NCBI GenBank assembly: GCA_951799405.1
Contig: OX637339.1
Span: forward strand, 7,192,001 to 7,256,000
Source of the DNA: Agapetus fuscipes
Taxonomy: Eukaryota > Arthropoda > Insecta > Trichoptera > Glossosomatidae
Reading direction: 5' to 3'
DNA: 64,000 nt
Shown here: positions 58,301-62,471 of the stretch, in pieces
Layout of the letters: each line of letters opens with the position of its first letter
Position numbering within the stretch: position 1 is the stretch's first letter
Made by a program: the position numbers and the translations under genes
The notes under the pieces: generated by a model
Seen by the model: the letters and a program-made list of their open reading frames with translations, nothing else
Database searches by the model: none
Told to the model about the DNA's origin: nothing

Positions 58301-61172
58301 GACCTTTTTCTCAGCGAGTATGGGATTGTTGTCCTTAGCAACCTACAATAATCTATAATCTAAGTTGCAAAGATATATTTACATTCAAAACTCATATCAA
58401 ATGCATGCCCACTAACAGACACTTGTAAGTTCGCGCTTACAAATATTGAATGTGTACTTACAAATTAAATCCTGAAACAGGCGTGACATTGGCAAACTGA
58501 ACCATTTTTTACAGTATGAGTGGTCAGCCTCATACCAACCTATAAGTCGTAAATAATATACCATGAATAAATAAATAAATATCCATTCATTTGCGGAAGT
58601 CATTGTTGAAAAATTTATGTCACTGTAGCCATTTGACTCTAGACAAATATATGTGTCATTCTCCAGGGCATCTGCGAGGGCCTGACCTATGAAGAGATGC
58701 AGCAGCGCTTCCCGCAGGAGTTTGCCTGGAGGGACCAGGACAAGCTGCGTTACCGCTACCCCTGGGGGGAGAGCTACATAGACATCATGTCGCGGCTGCG
58801 GCCCGCCCTGGGGGCGCTGTCCAACTCCACCAACGTGCTGCTCGTGGGGCACCAGGCCATCCTCAGATGCGTGCTCGGCTACTTCATGGACGCCAAACTG
58901 GGTGAGGGAGTACAAGTAGCTTTGATTGCTGTAAGCCAGAGAAAGTTAAGGTACAAAAGAATGTGATGAGATGGCTTGGGCATGTGGAAAGAATGTACAG
59001 TGAAAATGAAGCATGATAGGAAGAACTCGTTAGGATATAGTTAAGATAATGGGTAATGAAAGAATCTAAGTTGAAAGAGGATGGGAAAGTTTAGGTACAA
59101 AAGAATGGGATGAGAGGGTTTGGGCATGTAAAATGAATGAATGATGATAGACTGACAAAGTATAAATACAGAGGAAGTGTGAAAGAAAAACAGGTAAGGG
59201 ACAACCGAGAAGAGTATGGAGTGATCAGATTGAGGTGATTGTGAAAGAATGGGGTATACAAAGTGAGTGTAAAAGAAGAAAATGTATGAAAAAGGTGGTG
59301 GATATGAATGAAATGAAAGAGGTATGTAAAGATAGGAAGAAATGGAGGCAGCTCTGCAGAGGCTCTGGCCACTCCTAGCAGTTACAGGCTTGTCAACCTC
59401 AAATGATACTGTGATGTATTGCCGTGGTCTGTAGGAGCTGGAGCTCCCAGATAAAAATAATAATAAAGACAATATTTATAGTTCCCTTTTATGATAAATC
59501 ACCGCAGGGACGTCTTCAATTCCAACCTAAATGCACTTGCACTCTCTACAGCTCTAAGTTCATGGAGTAGGGCATTCCACAGCACAGGGCCGCCCATGTT
59601 AAAGGCACAATCCAAGTATCTATAATCTATAATCTATAATCTAAGTTGCAAGGATATATTCATTTAAAGCTCTCAGATGTAAGCCCACAAACCAACAAGT
59701 GTAGTTCGCGCTTACAAATGCTGAATGTGTACTTACAAATAAAATCCAAACCTCAAATGAACATAAGCCCTGCAACTCTTGCCGACATTCCCTAAAACAG
59801 GGGTGACATTGGCAAAGTGAACCATTTTTTACAGTATGGGTGGTCAGCCTCATACCAACCTATAAGTCAAGGAATATGAATAAAAAATTACATTTAAATA
59901 TATAAAAGAACAAAACCGTACAAAGAAATCTATACAAAAAAAAAAAAAAAAAAAGTACTTTAGCTTTGCTTTATTTGGTCGTTCTGGAACAATAAATTTA
60001 TTTACAGCCGATGTTTCGCCCATGTCTGCGATGGGCTTCTGACTGTTCTTTTTCTTTTTGTGTTTCTTCAGTGATGGCGATTATCACAGCGATTTGCCTT
60101 GTTAATAAGCATTAAAGACACCTTTTCAGTGTTTATCTGCATAGTTGTATAGAGCACTTGAGGTAGGTGTGCCATAGTATCGGCTTGAATTGGATCTAGT
60201 GGTGTGGTGAAACAAATCTTACAGTATACACCACCCAAACAATTGTCCTTGAATCATATTGAAAATCACAAAATCTTATCGTAACATGTTATTGCAGACG
60301 AGTTGCCGTACATGAATGTCCCGCTGCACACCATCGTGAAGCTCACGGCCCACGGACACAAGTACCACGTGGAGCTGCACCGGCTGCCCGTGGACTGTGT
60401 GGACACCCACAGGCACCAACCAAAGGTAACAACTAGGGAATGTAATTCCACATCAAAAGTGTTTGCTCAGCAGTATTCTTATCACCGAGGGGCTTGGAAA
60501 TCCATCTTTCTCTTCCTCTTCCAAGCTATCGATCACTTGCATTCATTCCAGGCTATCCTTATTGCCAATATAACAATGTGTCCGAAGAACTGAAGAATAT
60601 GTTGTGTACAGACACTGACCAGAGTCGAGCCATCCAAGGGCAACCCCCTATGAATGGAATGGTTGGTAAATCTAGCTGTCCATGGGATTCAGAGTTTGCG
60701 CCTCCAGTGCCAAATTTTAAATGCATCAATTTTTCTCCTTTAGTTCTTAGTAAGCTGATAATGCTTCTTTATGTGATGTGGTGATTGGGTATTTTTCACC
60801 ATTTGTGTATGTACTAATCTAATCTAATCTAAGTTGCAAAGATATGTAACATTGGGGATTCACATTATATGCATTTTCAAAAGCAGAGACGTGTGAGTTC
60901 GCTCTTAAACATGTCGCGTGTGAACTTACAATATAAAAACCCAAATCTCAAATGAACATACATCCTGCAACTCTTGCATTGACAAAGTGAACCATTTTCT
61001 ACAGCATGGGTGGTCAGCCACATACCAACCTATAATAAATTTATAATCTTTCTCTTTTTTCCAGAACTGTTCAACTACCCGCACATCGGACGACGCCCTT
61101 GTGACGGTCCCTTCCCACTACGACACTCTGCCCTCTTCGCTCTGGCAAAGCACAAACAGCACGGCGCTTTAG
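21869..61172 (+). CDS. PFKFB: 6-phosphofructo-2-kinase/fructose-2,6-bisphosphatase (whole gene, 8 exons proposed)
   Basis: Bifunctional cytosolic enzyme that makes and breaks fructose-2,6-bisphosphate, the activator of phosphofructokinase-1. Exons: 21869-22340 (proposed), 51923-52060, 53006-53166, 54089-54478, 57794-58015, 58667-58901, 60298-60425 and 61065-61172. All phases agree, for 1854 bases or 617 residues plus TAG. Kinase half: P-loop GLPARGKT (178-185), EYRRRR, MFRADH, FDGTN (Asp260), VECICDDEE. Phosphatase half: RHGES (Arg387, His388), NELDA (Glu458), YRYPWGESY, GHQA (His523), DELPY, PLHTIVKLT. The Glu-to-His523 spacing of 65 equals that of rat liver Glu327/His392. The P-loop context (VALAGLPARGKTHVAHRLA) is more divergent than in typical PFKFBs. 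The C-terminal tail is short, ending soon after DDALVTVPSHYD. Without exon 1 the length is about 460 residues, near the family norm. Confidence 0.9.
23585..23700 (+). mobile_element. SINE-C 3' fragment
   Basis: 'CCACTTACCTGTAAGAATAA' to 'ACTACATGTGTAGCTTAG'; the tRNA-like head is absent. Confidence 0.65.
24160..24235 (+). mobile_element. LINE-R 3' terminal fragment
   Basis: 'GAAGTGTATGGAAAAGATG' and 'GGCCACCCCTAGTGGATTGG' match the 3' end of the LINE-R copies. Confidence 0.55.
24318..24606 (+). mobile_element. Rep-A copy interrupted by a LINE-R fragment
   Basis: The Rep-A sequence breaks within '...GTCGGCAAAAGTT' and resumes '...ACAGGGCTAATG'. The inserted 24380-24480 block is the antisense LINE-R 3' end (CCATTCCGCTAGGGGTGGCC). 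Confidence 0.75.
24775..24935 (+). mobile_element. SINE-C 3' fragment
   Basis: 'GGGAGCAGGGAAACCCCGC' to 'TTGCACAGTATGTGCAGCTT'; diverged and headless. Confidence 0.55.
25095..25335 (+). mobile_element. LINE-R 3' fragment with open reading frame
   Basis: The frame reads GKRGTGRPSRKEWIDQISEI, then EWNLQSVNKRRACMKRVM: the C-terminal tail of an RTE-like endonuclease-reverse transcriptase. It is followed by 'GGCCACCCCTAGAGGAATGG'. Confidence 0.75.
25829..26117. mobile_element. MITE with AGGGGCTGTCCAT-type ends
   Basis: Right end (inverted) AGGGGCTGTCCATATATCAC and left end AAGGGCATAAATTACGTCAT are a decayed inverted pair. The interior has poly-C tracts (25869-25880, 25914-25922, 26075-26083). 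Confidence 0.6.
27270..27530 (+). mobile_element. Tandem pair of Helitron-like 5' ends (135-bp unit)
   Basis: TCTATATAATAAAAATGAAA at 27270 and TCTATATTATAAAAATGAAA at 27405 begin two units containing 'GAGAACGGCTGGAGCGATCT' and 'GAGAACGGCTGGAGAGATCT'. This TC-initiated sequence resembles the 5' end of insect Helitrons. No CTRR terminus was found close downstream. Confidence 0.6.
27612..27652 (-). mobile_element. SINE-C head fragment
   Basis: The minus strand reads CAGATAGCTCATTTGGTAGAG, the A-box side of SINE-C. It is only about 40 bases long and could be chance. Confidence 0.35.
28160..28370 (+). repeat. Degenerate phrase repeat (TATTGGACATTTCA)
   Basis: 'CTATTGGACATTTC' occurs at 28203 and 28274, with variants 'CTCGACATTTAGACA' and 'CCCGACATTTCGACA' in between. 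Unit spacing is irregular, so it resembles the 7573-8275 phrase repeats rather than a clean satellite. Confidence 0.5.
29240..29340 (+). repeat. Imperfect hairpin with CACAGTGAAGTCCAT leader
   Basis: TTAACACAGTGAAGTCCATT precedes arms of about 26 bases (GTAAAACATGGTTTTTTATT and its inverse around 29312-29336) with a short spacer. It shares its leader and the word GTGAATTAAAAC with the insertion at 18639. Confidence 0.7.
29976..30218 (+). mobile_element. Rep-A copy, full length
   Basis: 'CTTGACTTATAGGTTGGTATG' to 'CTTTGCAACTTAGATTAGGG'; the open frame across it is repeat-derived. Confidence 0.8.
31400..31448 (+). repeat. (CA)n microsatellite
   Basis: About 50 bases of CA repeats with occasional TA steps. 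Confidence 0.95.
31578..31645 (+). mobile_element. SINE-C-like head only
   Basis: 'GTCAGTTGGTAGAATGCTTG' with a decayed B box (GTGTTCAATTTTA). It is followed within about 120 bases by a partial Rep-A (31772-31860). Confidence 0.5.
31772..31860 (+). mobile_element. Rep-A partial copy
   Basis: Only the microsatellite-side third remains: 'GTAAGCGCGAACTACACGTG' to 'CTTGCAACTTAGATTATAG'. Confidence 0.6.
32436..32610 (-). mobile_element. LINE-R terminal piece and a 42-bp duplication
   Basis: 'CTGACACCATTCCAATAGGG' is the antisense LINE-R 3' end. Behind it 'GCAGTGCCTTGTTGTGCCAG' occurs twice (32538 and 32579). Confidence 0.5.
33236..33496 (-). mobile_element. Rep-A copy with four TAGAT units
   Basis: It begins TCTAATCTAATCTAATCTAA and ends 'AACCTATAAGTCAAGGAACA'. 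This is the best example of the variable pentamer end. Confidence 0.82.
34193..36684. mobile_element. Inverted-repeat-bounded segment that encloses a satellite
   Basis: ACGCCTGTGACGCCAGCCTG... (24 bases, 34193-34216) is matched perfectly in inverse at 36661-36684. Similarity continues outward into AAAACGT and GAAG/CTTC words. Nothing inside looks like a transposase. The outer ends were not located. Confidence 0.65.
34410..36440 (+). repeat. 172-bp AT-rich satellite array, about 11-12 units
   Basis: The marker GACGCATACA recurs at 34771, 34943, 35115, 35287, 35459, 35631, 35803, 35975 and 36147, exactly 172 apart. Decayed units lie at both edges (34426, 36320). Two variants alternate (GAATTTGGTAC/AATTAA versus GAAGTTGGAAC/AATAAA). 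35225-35416 and 35569-35760 are identical at 344-base spacing, a dimeric higher-order repeat. Confidence 0.95.
36875..36965 (+). mobile_element. SINE-C middle fragment
   Basis: 'GAGAGCTGGGAATCTCCC' and 'CCCTTTCCTGTAAAAATAA' match the SINE-C body. Confidence 0.5.
37345..37402 (-). mobile_element. SINE-B end fragment
   Basis: 'GATTTATTTGATGAGCGCTG' and 'GAATCACACCTCAGGAGCCC' match the SINE-B 3' end. Confidence 0.55.
37895..38152 (+). mobile_element. Rep-A copy, full length
   Basis: From TTCCTTGACTTATAGGTTG to CTTAGATTAGATTAGATAAG. The word TAAGAAT on both sides is a possible target duplication. Confidence 0.82.
38755..39060 (+). mobile_element. LINE-R 3' fragment
   Basis: The frame begins VKVQRSTMRWFGHL and continues in other frames to 'GATTGATCAAATAAGTCAGA' and 'GGCCACCTCTAGTGGAATGG'. 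The GHL and W(I)DQI words are typical of insect endonuclease-reverse transcriptase C-termini. Broken by frameshifts. Confidence 0.7.
39292..40451 (+). mobile_element. PIF/Harbinger-type element, non-autonomous
   Basis: The terminal inverted repeat CCCCCGTATTCACGATCAAA... is perfect over 24 bases. AGA flanks each side (39289-39291, 40452-40454), a 3-bp target duplication. Subterminal 'GCGCTTAAGCGC' words are repeated. A segment of about 80 bases (near 39465-39545) is duplicated at 39665-39745, both copies reading into ATGAATTC. Confidence 0.85.
39732..39872 (+). pseudogene. HARBI1-like transposase N-terminal remnant
   Basis: 46 codons ending KDPFTYYEEEKFRRRF then stop. The 'PFxxYxxEEFRRRFR' block is the N-terminal hallmark of Harbinger/HARBI1 transposases. 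The remaining frames up to 40140 hold only scattered resemblance. Confidence 0.7.
41040..41180 (+). promoter_or_regulatory. GC-rich island with CRE and YY1-like motifs
   Basis: The full palindromic cAMP-response element TGACGTCA (41132-41139) and AAGATGGCGG (41164-41173, YY1-like) lie in CpG-rich DNA surrounded by AT-rich intron. It could be an alternative PFKFB promoter or a MITE carrying the same word (GTGACGTCAC also occurs in the family F MITE at 1523). Confidence 0.35.
41634..41820 (+). pseudogene. Non-LTR retrotransposon C-terminal fragment
   Basis: The frame reads GTNSRGRPRQEYLEDLLADV, then SSYTDLKRAAQDRE, stop, and WRRRMKEFAASQSQD. This is a common end of animal endonuclease-reverse transcriptases, distinct from LINE-R. 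Interrupted by one stop. Confidence 0.75.
42553..42713 (-). mobile_element. Rep-A partial copy, head-to-head with the next
   Basis: The reversed microsatellite-side half ends at 'CTCTGCCGAACTTATAGG' and runs directly into a forward copy. Confidence 0.75.
42714..42958 (+). mobile_element. Rep-A copy, forward
   Basis: A complete copy from 'TATAGGTTGGTATGAGGCTG' to 'GCAGTTTAGATTTAGATTTAG', with a TTTAGA-type tail. Confidence 0.78.
43050..43110 (+). mobile_element. Rep-A terminal fragment
   Basis: 'ATGCATTGAATATGAATCTC' to 'TTGCAACTTAGATTTAATTAG' only. Confidence 0.5.
43222..44057. mobile_element. hAT element (non-autonomous) with 8-bp target duplication
   Basis: Ends CAGGCCTGGCCAACCC and the inverse of CAGGCCTGCCCAACCC. 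GTGTATTC lies directly outside both (43214-43221 and 44058-44065). Subterminal GCGGCCCG words suit hAT ends. It has no transposase frame and contains a SINE-D copy. Confidence 0.92.
43686..43885 (-). mobile_element. SINE-D inside the hAT element
   Basis: The minus strand holds a tRNA-like B box (GCTGGTTCGAATCCCG) and continues to 'GGCCAGGCAAAATAGGTTG'. It matches 50125-50345. Confidence 0.7.
44111..44257. repeat. Perfect 64-bp palindrome with 19-bp spacer
   Basis: Arm 44111-44174 (AAACGTAGTTTTATTTTCAC...) is matched base for base in inverse by 44194-44257. CACACAGTGAAAATTAA lies just upstream (44066-44082), directly outside the hAT target duplication. Confidence 0.95.
44737..45180 (-). pseudogene. 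LINE-L relic split by a hAT MITE
   Basis: The minus strand reads YFAVAGPLAWSHLP upstream of the MITE and FRNALKTSKFLTSFAR after it, then an ATCATCATC tail. Once 44885-45116 is removed, the LINE-L C-terminus reads through in the usual order. Confidence 0.75.
44885..45116. mobile_element. hAT MITE, 232 bp
   Basis: CAGTGGCGAAGGGTGCCATA and the inverse of CAGTGGCAAAGAGTGCCATA bound long inverted arms of about 60 bases. The target duplication is TGACGCAG/TGAGGCAG, 7 of 8 matching. Confidence 0.88.
45236..45465 (+). pseudogene. Non-LTR reverse transcriptase C-terminal relic
   Basis: The frame reads YSGHILRNEEYRHLHLIILG and KIEGRKSQGHRD, then broken text ending in a R-G-W-H-like tail. It matches the 'GHxxRxxxYxLLxLIxxGKIEGRR' end of Jockey/R1-like elements. 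Confidence 0.75.
46295..46385. mobile_element. hAT end fragment
   Basis: 'ACAGGCATATCAAACTCGTA' and 'GCGGGCCGCGTG' resemble hAT termini. The same stretch occurs at 32800-32885 (ACTCGTATGATATTGCGGGC). Confidence 0.55.
47470..47752 (-). mobile_element. SINE-B, full length
   Basis: The reverse head shows GTAGTCTAGTGGTAACGCTA (A box) and GAGTTCGAACCGC (B box). This is one of the cleanest copies. Confidence 0.8.
48385..48770 (-). mobile_element. LINE-R 3' region, antisense
   Basis: A long C/T-rich strand; its complement carries the LINE-R tail words (TGAATGAAATG, GGTATACAAAG). The apparent long plus-strand frames here are the antisense of that element. Confidence 0.6.
49425..49530 (+). mobile_element. 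Family E MITE fragment
   Basis: 'GGAAGCTCCAGCTCCCACAG' and 'GGCAACAGATCCCAGAAAAC' match the right arm of 57111-57306. Confidence 0.6.
50125..50345 (-). mobile_element. SINE-D copy
   Basis: Matches 43686-43885: 'CCACCAACCTACTTTGCCTG' and a decayed B box (GTGATTCAAACCAGCG). Confidence 0.68.
50350..50605 (-). mobile_element. Rep-A copy, full length
   Basis: From 'ATAATGCAAGTTGCAAAG' to 'CCTATAAAGTCAAGGGAC'; abuts the SINE-D. Confidence 0.78.
51125..51255 (-). mobile_element. Rep-A partial copy
   Basis: Middle part only: 'CTGAAATGAACATAAGCCTC' to 'AAAAAGTGAACC'. A preceding 'GCGGGAGACTCCCTAGATTC' block also occurs near 10895 in another form. Confidence 0.55.
51303..51600 (+). mobile_element. 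SINE-B, full length
   Basis: The head 'CCGGTCCGTAGTCCAGGTGG' and intact B box 'GGGTTCGAATCCC' precede the full body to 'CAAATAAATCAGCCTAAT'. It lies 320 bases upstream of PFKFB exon 2. Confidence 0.82.
51640..51865 (+). mobile_element. Rep-A copy near the PFKFB exon 2 acceptor
   Basis: It ends 'TTTGCAACTTAGATTAAATT', about 57 bases before the exon, inside the likely branch-point neighbourhood. It has an internal deletion. Confidence 0.75.
51923..52060 (+). CDS. PFKFB: PFKFB exon 2 (P-loop)
   Basis: The acceptor is TTTGCAG|CTGTTT and the donor ACTAAAG|GTAACC. It encodes residues 158-203 with GLPARGKT, the Walker A of the 2-kinase domain, then HLNWQGESTK, matching the YLNWIG(V/I)xTK block. 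Phase 1 at both ends. Confidence 0.93.
52225..52580 (+). pseudogene. LINE-L ORF2 C-terminal relic
   Basis: Decayed counterpart of 19630-20075: 'GCCTCCACTGCTGTCAACAA', 'GGTAGCTGGAACAGTCAAAT' and a 'CATCATCAT' tail. Multiple stops. Confidence 0.7.
52840..52950. mobile_element. Family H relic in PFKFB intron 2
   Basis: 'TCTTACATTATTCTCAACTT' and the following TTTCGTxxG...AGCGTTTTCAG resemble the left half of the 6356-6742 MITE. Confidence 0.5.
53006..53166 (+). CDS. PFKFB: PFKFB exon 3
   Basis: The acceptor is GCTTCCAG|TGTTTG and the donor ATTGCT|GTACGT. It encodes VFECSEYRRRRMEAYM, MFRADH (equivalent of FFRPDN, fructose-6-phosphate side) and a helix leading to GNSIA. A relic of the inverted-repeat MITE family H lies just upstream (52840-52950). 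Confidence 0.92.
53221..53280 (-). mobile_element. MITE arm related to the one at 62432-62465
   Basis: 'TTTGTCGGGTAATCCATAGA' and 'ATGCGTTGTCTTTAAAGG' match 'CTGTCCGGTAATCCATAGAC' and 'CGTGTTGTGTCTGAAAAGG' in order. Confidence 0.6.
53760..54025 (-). mobile_element. SINE-C, reversed, next to PFKFB exon 4
   Basis: The head on the minus strand (CATAGCTCAGTTGGTAGAGT) lies 65 bases upstream of the exon 4 acceptor. An open frame runs from within this SINE through the splice site into the exon. Confidence 0.8.
54089..54478 (+). CDS. PFKFB: PFKFB exon 4 (rest of the kinase domain)
   Basis: The acceptor is ATTTTCAG|ATATTT and the donor CGG|GTAAGA; 130 codons, phase 0. It contains IFDGTN (catalytic Asp260 by family alignment), VLFVECICDDEELMKKNI, YKxxYEPIDPL and TIYFTR. 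The reading frame stays open upstream to 53945 only because a reverse SINE-C copy abuts the exon; the family match begins at IFDGTN. Confidence 0.94.
54660..55040 (+). repeat. 28-bp pyrimidine-rich minisatellite in PFKFB intron 4
   Basis: The unit CCTTTTATATTAATCAGTTT plus CTCTCTTG repeats with starts at 54783, 54811, 54839, 54867 and 54895. It decays on both sides to about 54660 and 55040. Each unit has a pyrimidine tract, a TTAAT word and CAG on the sense strand. Confidence 0.88.
55645..55835 (-). mobile_element. Rep-A copy
   Basis: From 'CTAATCTAATCTAAGTTGCC' to 'GGCAAAGTGAACC'; truncated at the non-microsatellite end. Confidence 0.75.
56190..56440 (+). mobile_element. Rep-A copy, full length
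   Basis: From 'CTTATAGGTTGGTTTGTGGC' to 'TTAGATTAGATTACATTAG'; nearly identical in layout to 15563-15810. Confidence 0.8.
56537..56630. repeat. Imperfect palindrome (about 40-base arms)
   Basis: AATTAAAAACAATTTGTATA with GGGGCGAGTA on one arm faces TACTCGCCCC and TATACAAATTGTTTTTG on the other. The loop is about 12 bases. Confidence 0.88.
56972..57110 (-). mobile_element. SINE-D fragment
   Basis: 'GACATCTATTGAATCAGGGT' and 'AGGAATCAAACTAGCATTTT' match the SINE-D head region. It is directly followed by a family E MITE. Confidence 0.55.
57111..57306. mobile_element. Family E MITE with both arms
   Basis: Left arm 'GTGGTCTGTAGGAATTGGAG' pairs with inverted right arm 'GTGGTTTGTAGGAGCTGGAG'. The arms are about 50 bases, beginning GAGTGTTGCATTCC and (inverted) GAGAGTTGCTTTCC. 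Confidence 0.8.
57375..57605 (+). mobile_element. LINE-R 3' fragment
   Basis: Sense frame words KRGKGRPRKVWSDQIEEIE and RKKWRQLCRGSGHP. It ends 'CACCCCTAGCGGAATGGCG' before 'ACAGAGTTTCAG', the LINE-R 3' end. It lies about 190 bases upstream of PFKFB exon 5. Confidence 0.75.
57794..58015 (+). CDS. PFKFB: PFKFB exon 5 (start of the bisphosphatase domain)
   Basis: The acceptor is AATTTCAG|CACGGG and the donor GATGCT|GTAAGT; 74 codons, phase 0. It opens HGESEYNVLGRIGGDANLS, giving with the previous exon the phosphoglycerate-mutase RHG motif (His388, phospho-acceptor). It ends PLNELDA with the presumed proton donor Glu458. Confidence 0.94.
58120..58245 (+). mobile_element. Rep-A partial copy
   Basis: A rearranged short copy just behind exon 5: 'CCTTGATTTGGTATGAGGC' to 'TATATTTGCAAATTAGAG'. 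Confidence 0.6.
58348..58548 (-). mobile_element. Rep-A copy
   Basis: Reversed, with an internal deletion: 'ATAATCTAAGTTGCAAAGAT' to 'CATACCAACCTATAAGTC'. It lies 120 bases upstream of exon 6. Confidence 0.75.
58667..58901 (+). CDS. PFKFB: PFKFB exon 6
   Basis: The acceptor is TTCTCCAG|GGCATC and the donor CTGG|GTGAGG. It encodes GICEGLTYEEMQQRFPQEF, then YRYPWGESYIDI and LLVGHQAILRC with the second catalytic histidine (His523). A LINE-R fragment begins almost directly behind the donor. Confidence 0.94.
58930..59385 (+). mobile_element. LINE-R 3' fragment with internal duplication
   Basis: The block 'AGGTACAAAAGAATGxGATG' followed by GGxTTGGGCATGT occurs twice (58950 and 59093). The tail to 'GGCCACTCCTAGCAG' is as in 1-180. 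It starts about 30 bases after exon 6. Confidence 0.75.
59455..59610 (-). pseudogene. Non-LTR ORF2 C-terminus with ATT tail
   Basis: The minus strand reads AFNMGGPVLWNALLHELRAV and SAFRLELKTSLR, then an ATT microsatellite. Same region of the protein as 5422-5781. Confidence 0.72.
59622..59875 (-). mobile_element. Rep-A copy, full length
   Basis: Very similar to 2900-3140, with three ATCTATA units at the microsatellite end, then 'AACCTATAAGTCAAGGAAT'. Confidence 0.82.
60298..60425 (+). CDS. PFKFB: PFKFB exon 7
   Basis: The acceptor is TATTGCAG|ACGAGT and the donor CCAAAG|GTAACA. It encodes (D)ELPYMNVPLHTIVKLTAHG and DCVDTHRHQPK, the family ELPYxxxPLHTIxKLTP and VxTHRxKP blocks. Confidence 0.93.
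60812..61036 (-). mobile_element. Rep-A copy before PFKFB exon 8
   Basis: 'CTAATCTAATCTAATCTAAG' to 'CATACCAACCTATAATAAAT', about 30 bases from the exon 8 acceptor. An internal deletion removes the 'GACCTTCCCTGAAACAGGGG' block. Confidence 0.78.
61065..61172 (+). CDS. PFKFB: PFKFB exon 8 (terminal)
   Basis: The acceptor is TTTTCCAG|AACTGT, in frame to TAG at 61170-61172. It encodes NCSTTRTSDDALVTVPSHYD and a short Ser/Thr-rich end. The DDALxTVPxHY block is typical of the PFKFB C-terminus. No canonical AATAAA was seen between the stop and the SINE-B at 61280. Confidence 0.87.
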   Translation, partial: NCSTTRTSDDALVTVPSHYDTLPSSLWQSTNSTAL

Positions 61173-61279
61173 CCGACAAACCAATCCACTGCCCCTCTAG
61201 TGGAACACTGACTCACTTATATGCCGCACCAACGGCACGACTGATAATCCTACGACCAAAAGACAAATAATCAAGCAAG

Positions 61280-61450
61280 ATATATGCTGGCGAGAGGGCT
61301 GTCGTTGTGTGAATCACACTTCAAAAGTCCTCTACAAGCTTGTTTGTTGGTGGTCGTTGTCTGGTTAGCGCTGATTTCTCGAACAAGATCCAGTTGCTGA
61401 AAGGCTGGATGTACCTTTGTGACGGATCTAAAGGTACATGAATTAAAGCC
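61280..61450 (-). mobile_element. SINE-B, left half of an interrupted copy
   Basis: 'GTGTGAATCACACTTCAAAAG' to 'AAAGGTACATGAATT'. The body stops at the MITE and resumes at about 62472. Confidence 0.7.
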
Positions 61451-61488
61451 ATTACACACCAGGCGCATTCTGCCCGGTTTGTCTATGG

Positions 61489-62344
61489 CAGGGGTCTTCA
61501 ACCTTTTTTAGTGCAAGGGCCAAACATCGATTTCACATCGTCCGAAGGGCCACAACTTTTCACGACACTTTACCACCTAATCAATAAAATAAAAGACATA
61601 CATACTCGTAATTTCAAACTTCAATAATCTTTATTAGTTCATTAAAGTCAATCTTTGGTTAATTAAAGTCAATTAATGTGATTTTTGACATTGTTTATTT
61701 TTTACAAGTTTGTCAATTATTTTTTTCATTTTTGTGGTTGCAACCCGCAGACTACCTTCCAGATGTGCATCTGTAATTCTCGAACTTATTGTCGATTTCA
61801 CATACTTCATACGAGAAAACAGCTGCTCACACACATATGTGCTCCTAAACAATGAAATCATTTTCATGACATTTTTTCGGATTTCAGGAAACGAGTTGTG
61901 ATCGACATATTTTGCATAGAAATCAAAAACACCCACGTCGAACTTGTCTTTCAATTCCGAATAACACTGCAAATCTATAAACTCCATCTGAAAATTTTCC
62001 GACATATCTTCAACGGATACACCGAATGGTCGGGCAAAGAGACTGATGTATTTTTCACTATCTCTGAAGTCAGAAAACCTCGATTGAAACTCTTTTTTGA
62101 GTAAATCTACTGAGGGGGAATGTGCCGAACCTTCCTGTGGTCCCCCCTGTGAGTAGTGCCATGAAAATAATCAAAATGACACAAAAAACACCGAGAACTC
62201 CGAAAAAAAAAGTACTCGTATTCGTATATATCGCATATCACTGGGCGCGATATTTTATTTTTTTTAGCCTCTGGTGGCCGCGGGCCGCAAGAAATTAGCT
62301 GGCGGGCCACATGCGGCCCGAGGGCCGCGGGTTGAAGACCTTAG
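61489..62344 (-). mobile_element. hAT element with 8-bp target duplication, transposase remnant
   Basis: Ends CAGGGGTCTTCAACC and the inverse of CTAAGGTCTTCAACC. GTCTATGG lies directly outside (61481-61488 and 62345-62352). Subterminal GCGGGCCACATGCGGCCCG is typical of animal hATs. Confidence 0.93.
61673..62005 (-). pseudogene. hAT transposase C-terminal (dimerisation) domain remnant
   Basis: A 110-codon open frame: SFPEIRKNVMKMISLFRSTY, VCEQLFSRMKYVKS and LEGSLRVATTKMKKIIDKL. This is the C-terminal hAT dimerisation segment, closest to GTF2IRD2/ZBED5-like proteins. The BED finger and DDE core are missing. It is intact in frame, so it is young or recently captured, but cannot transpose itself. 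Confidence 0.85.
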
Positions 62345-62471
62345 GTCTATGGTTTTTTCTATCTGGCGCCGGGTCGGAAGCCAGCAGTGTATGGATATGT
62401 ATGAAAGTTTTCTCACAGTCTGTCCGGTAATCCATAGACAAACTGGGCAGAACGTGTTGTGTCTGAAAAGG

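Larger units (their letters stand above)
61451..62471. mobile_element. MITE interrupted by a hAT element
   Basis: Arms CAGGCGCATTCTGCCCGG... (61455-61488) and the inverse of CACGTTCTGCCCAGTTTGTC (62432-62465) pair at about 80 percent. Without the hAT the MITE would be roughly 155 bases. Confidence 0.7.

Noticed and set aside
59041..59472. 143-codon minus-strand frame rich in Phe/Ser/Leu/Tyr
   Set aside because: It is the antisense of the LINE-R tail; similar hydrophobic frames appear wherever LINE-R lies in the opposite sense (e.g. 48472-48771).
61010..61270. 86-codon frame over the last PFKFB exon
   Set aside because: A different frame from the one continuing exon 7; the phase-correct frame ends at TAG 61172 and matches the family tail.
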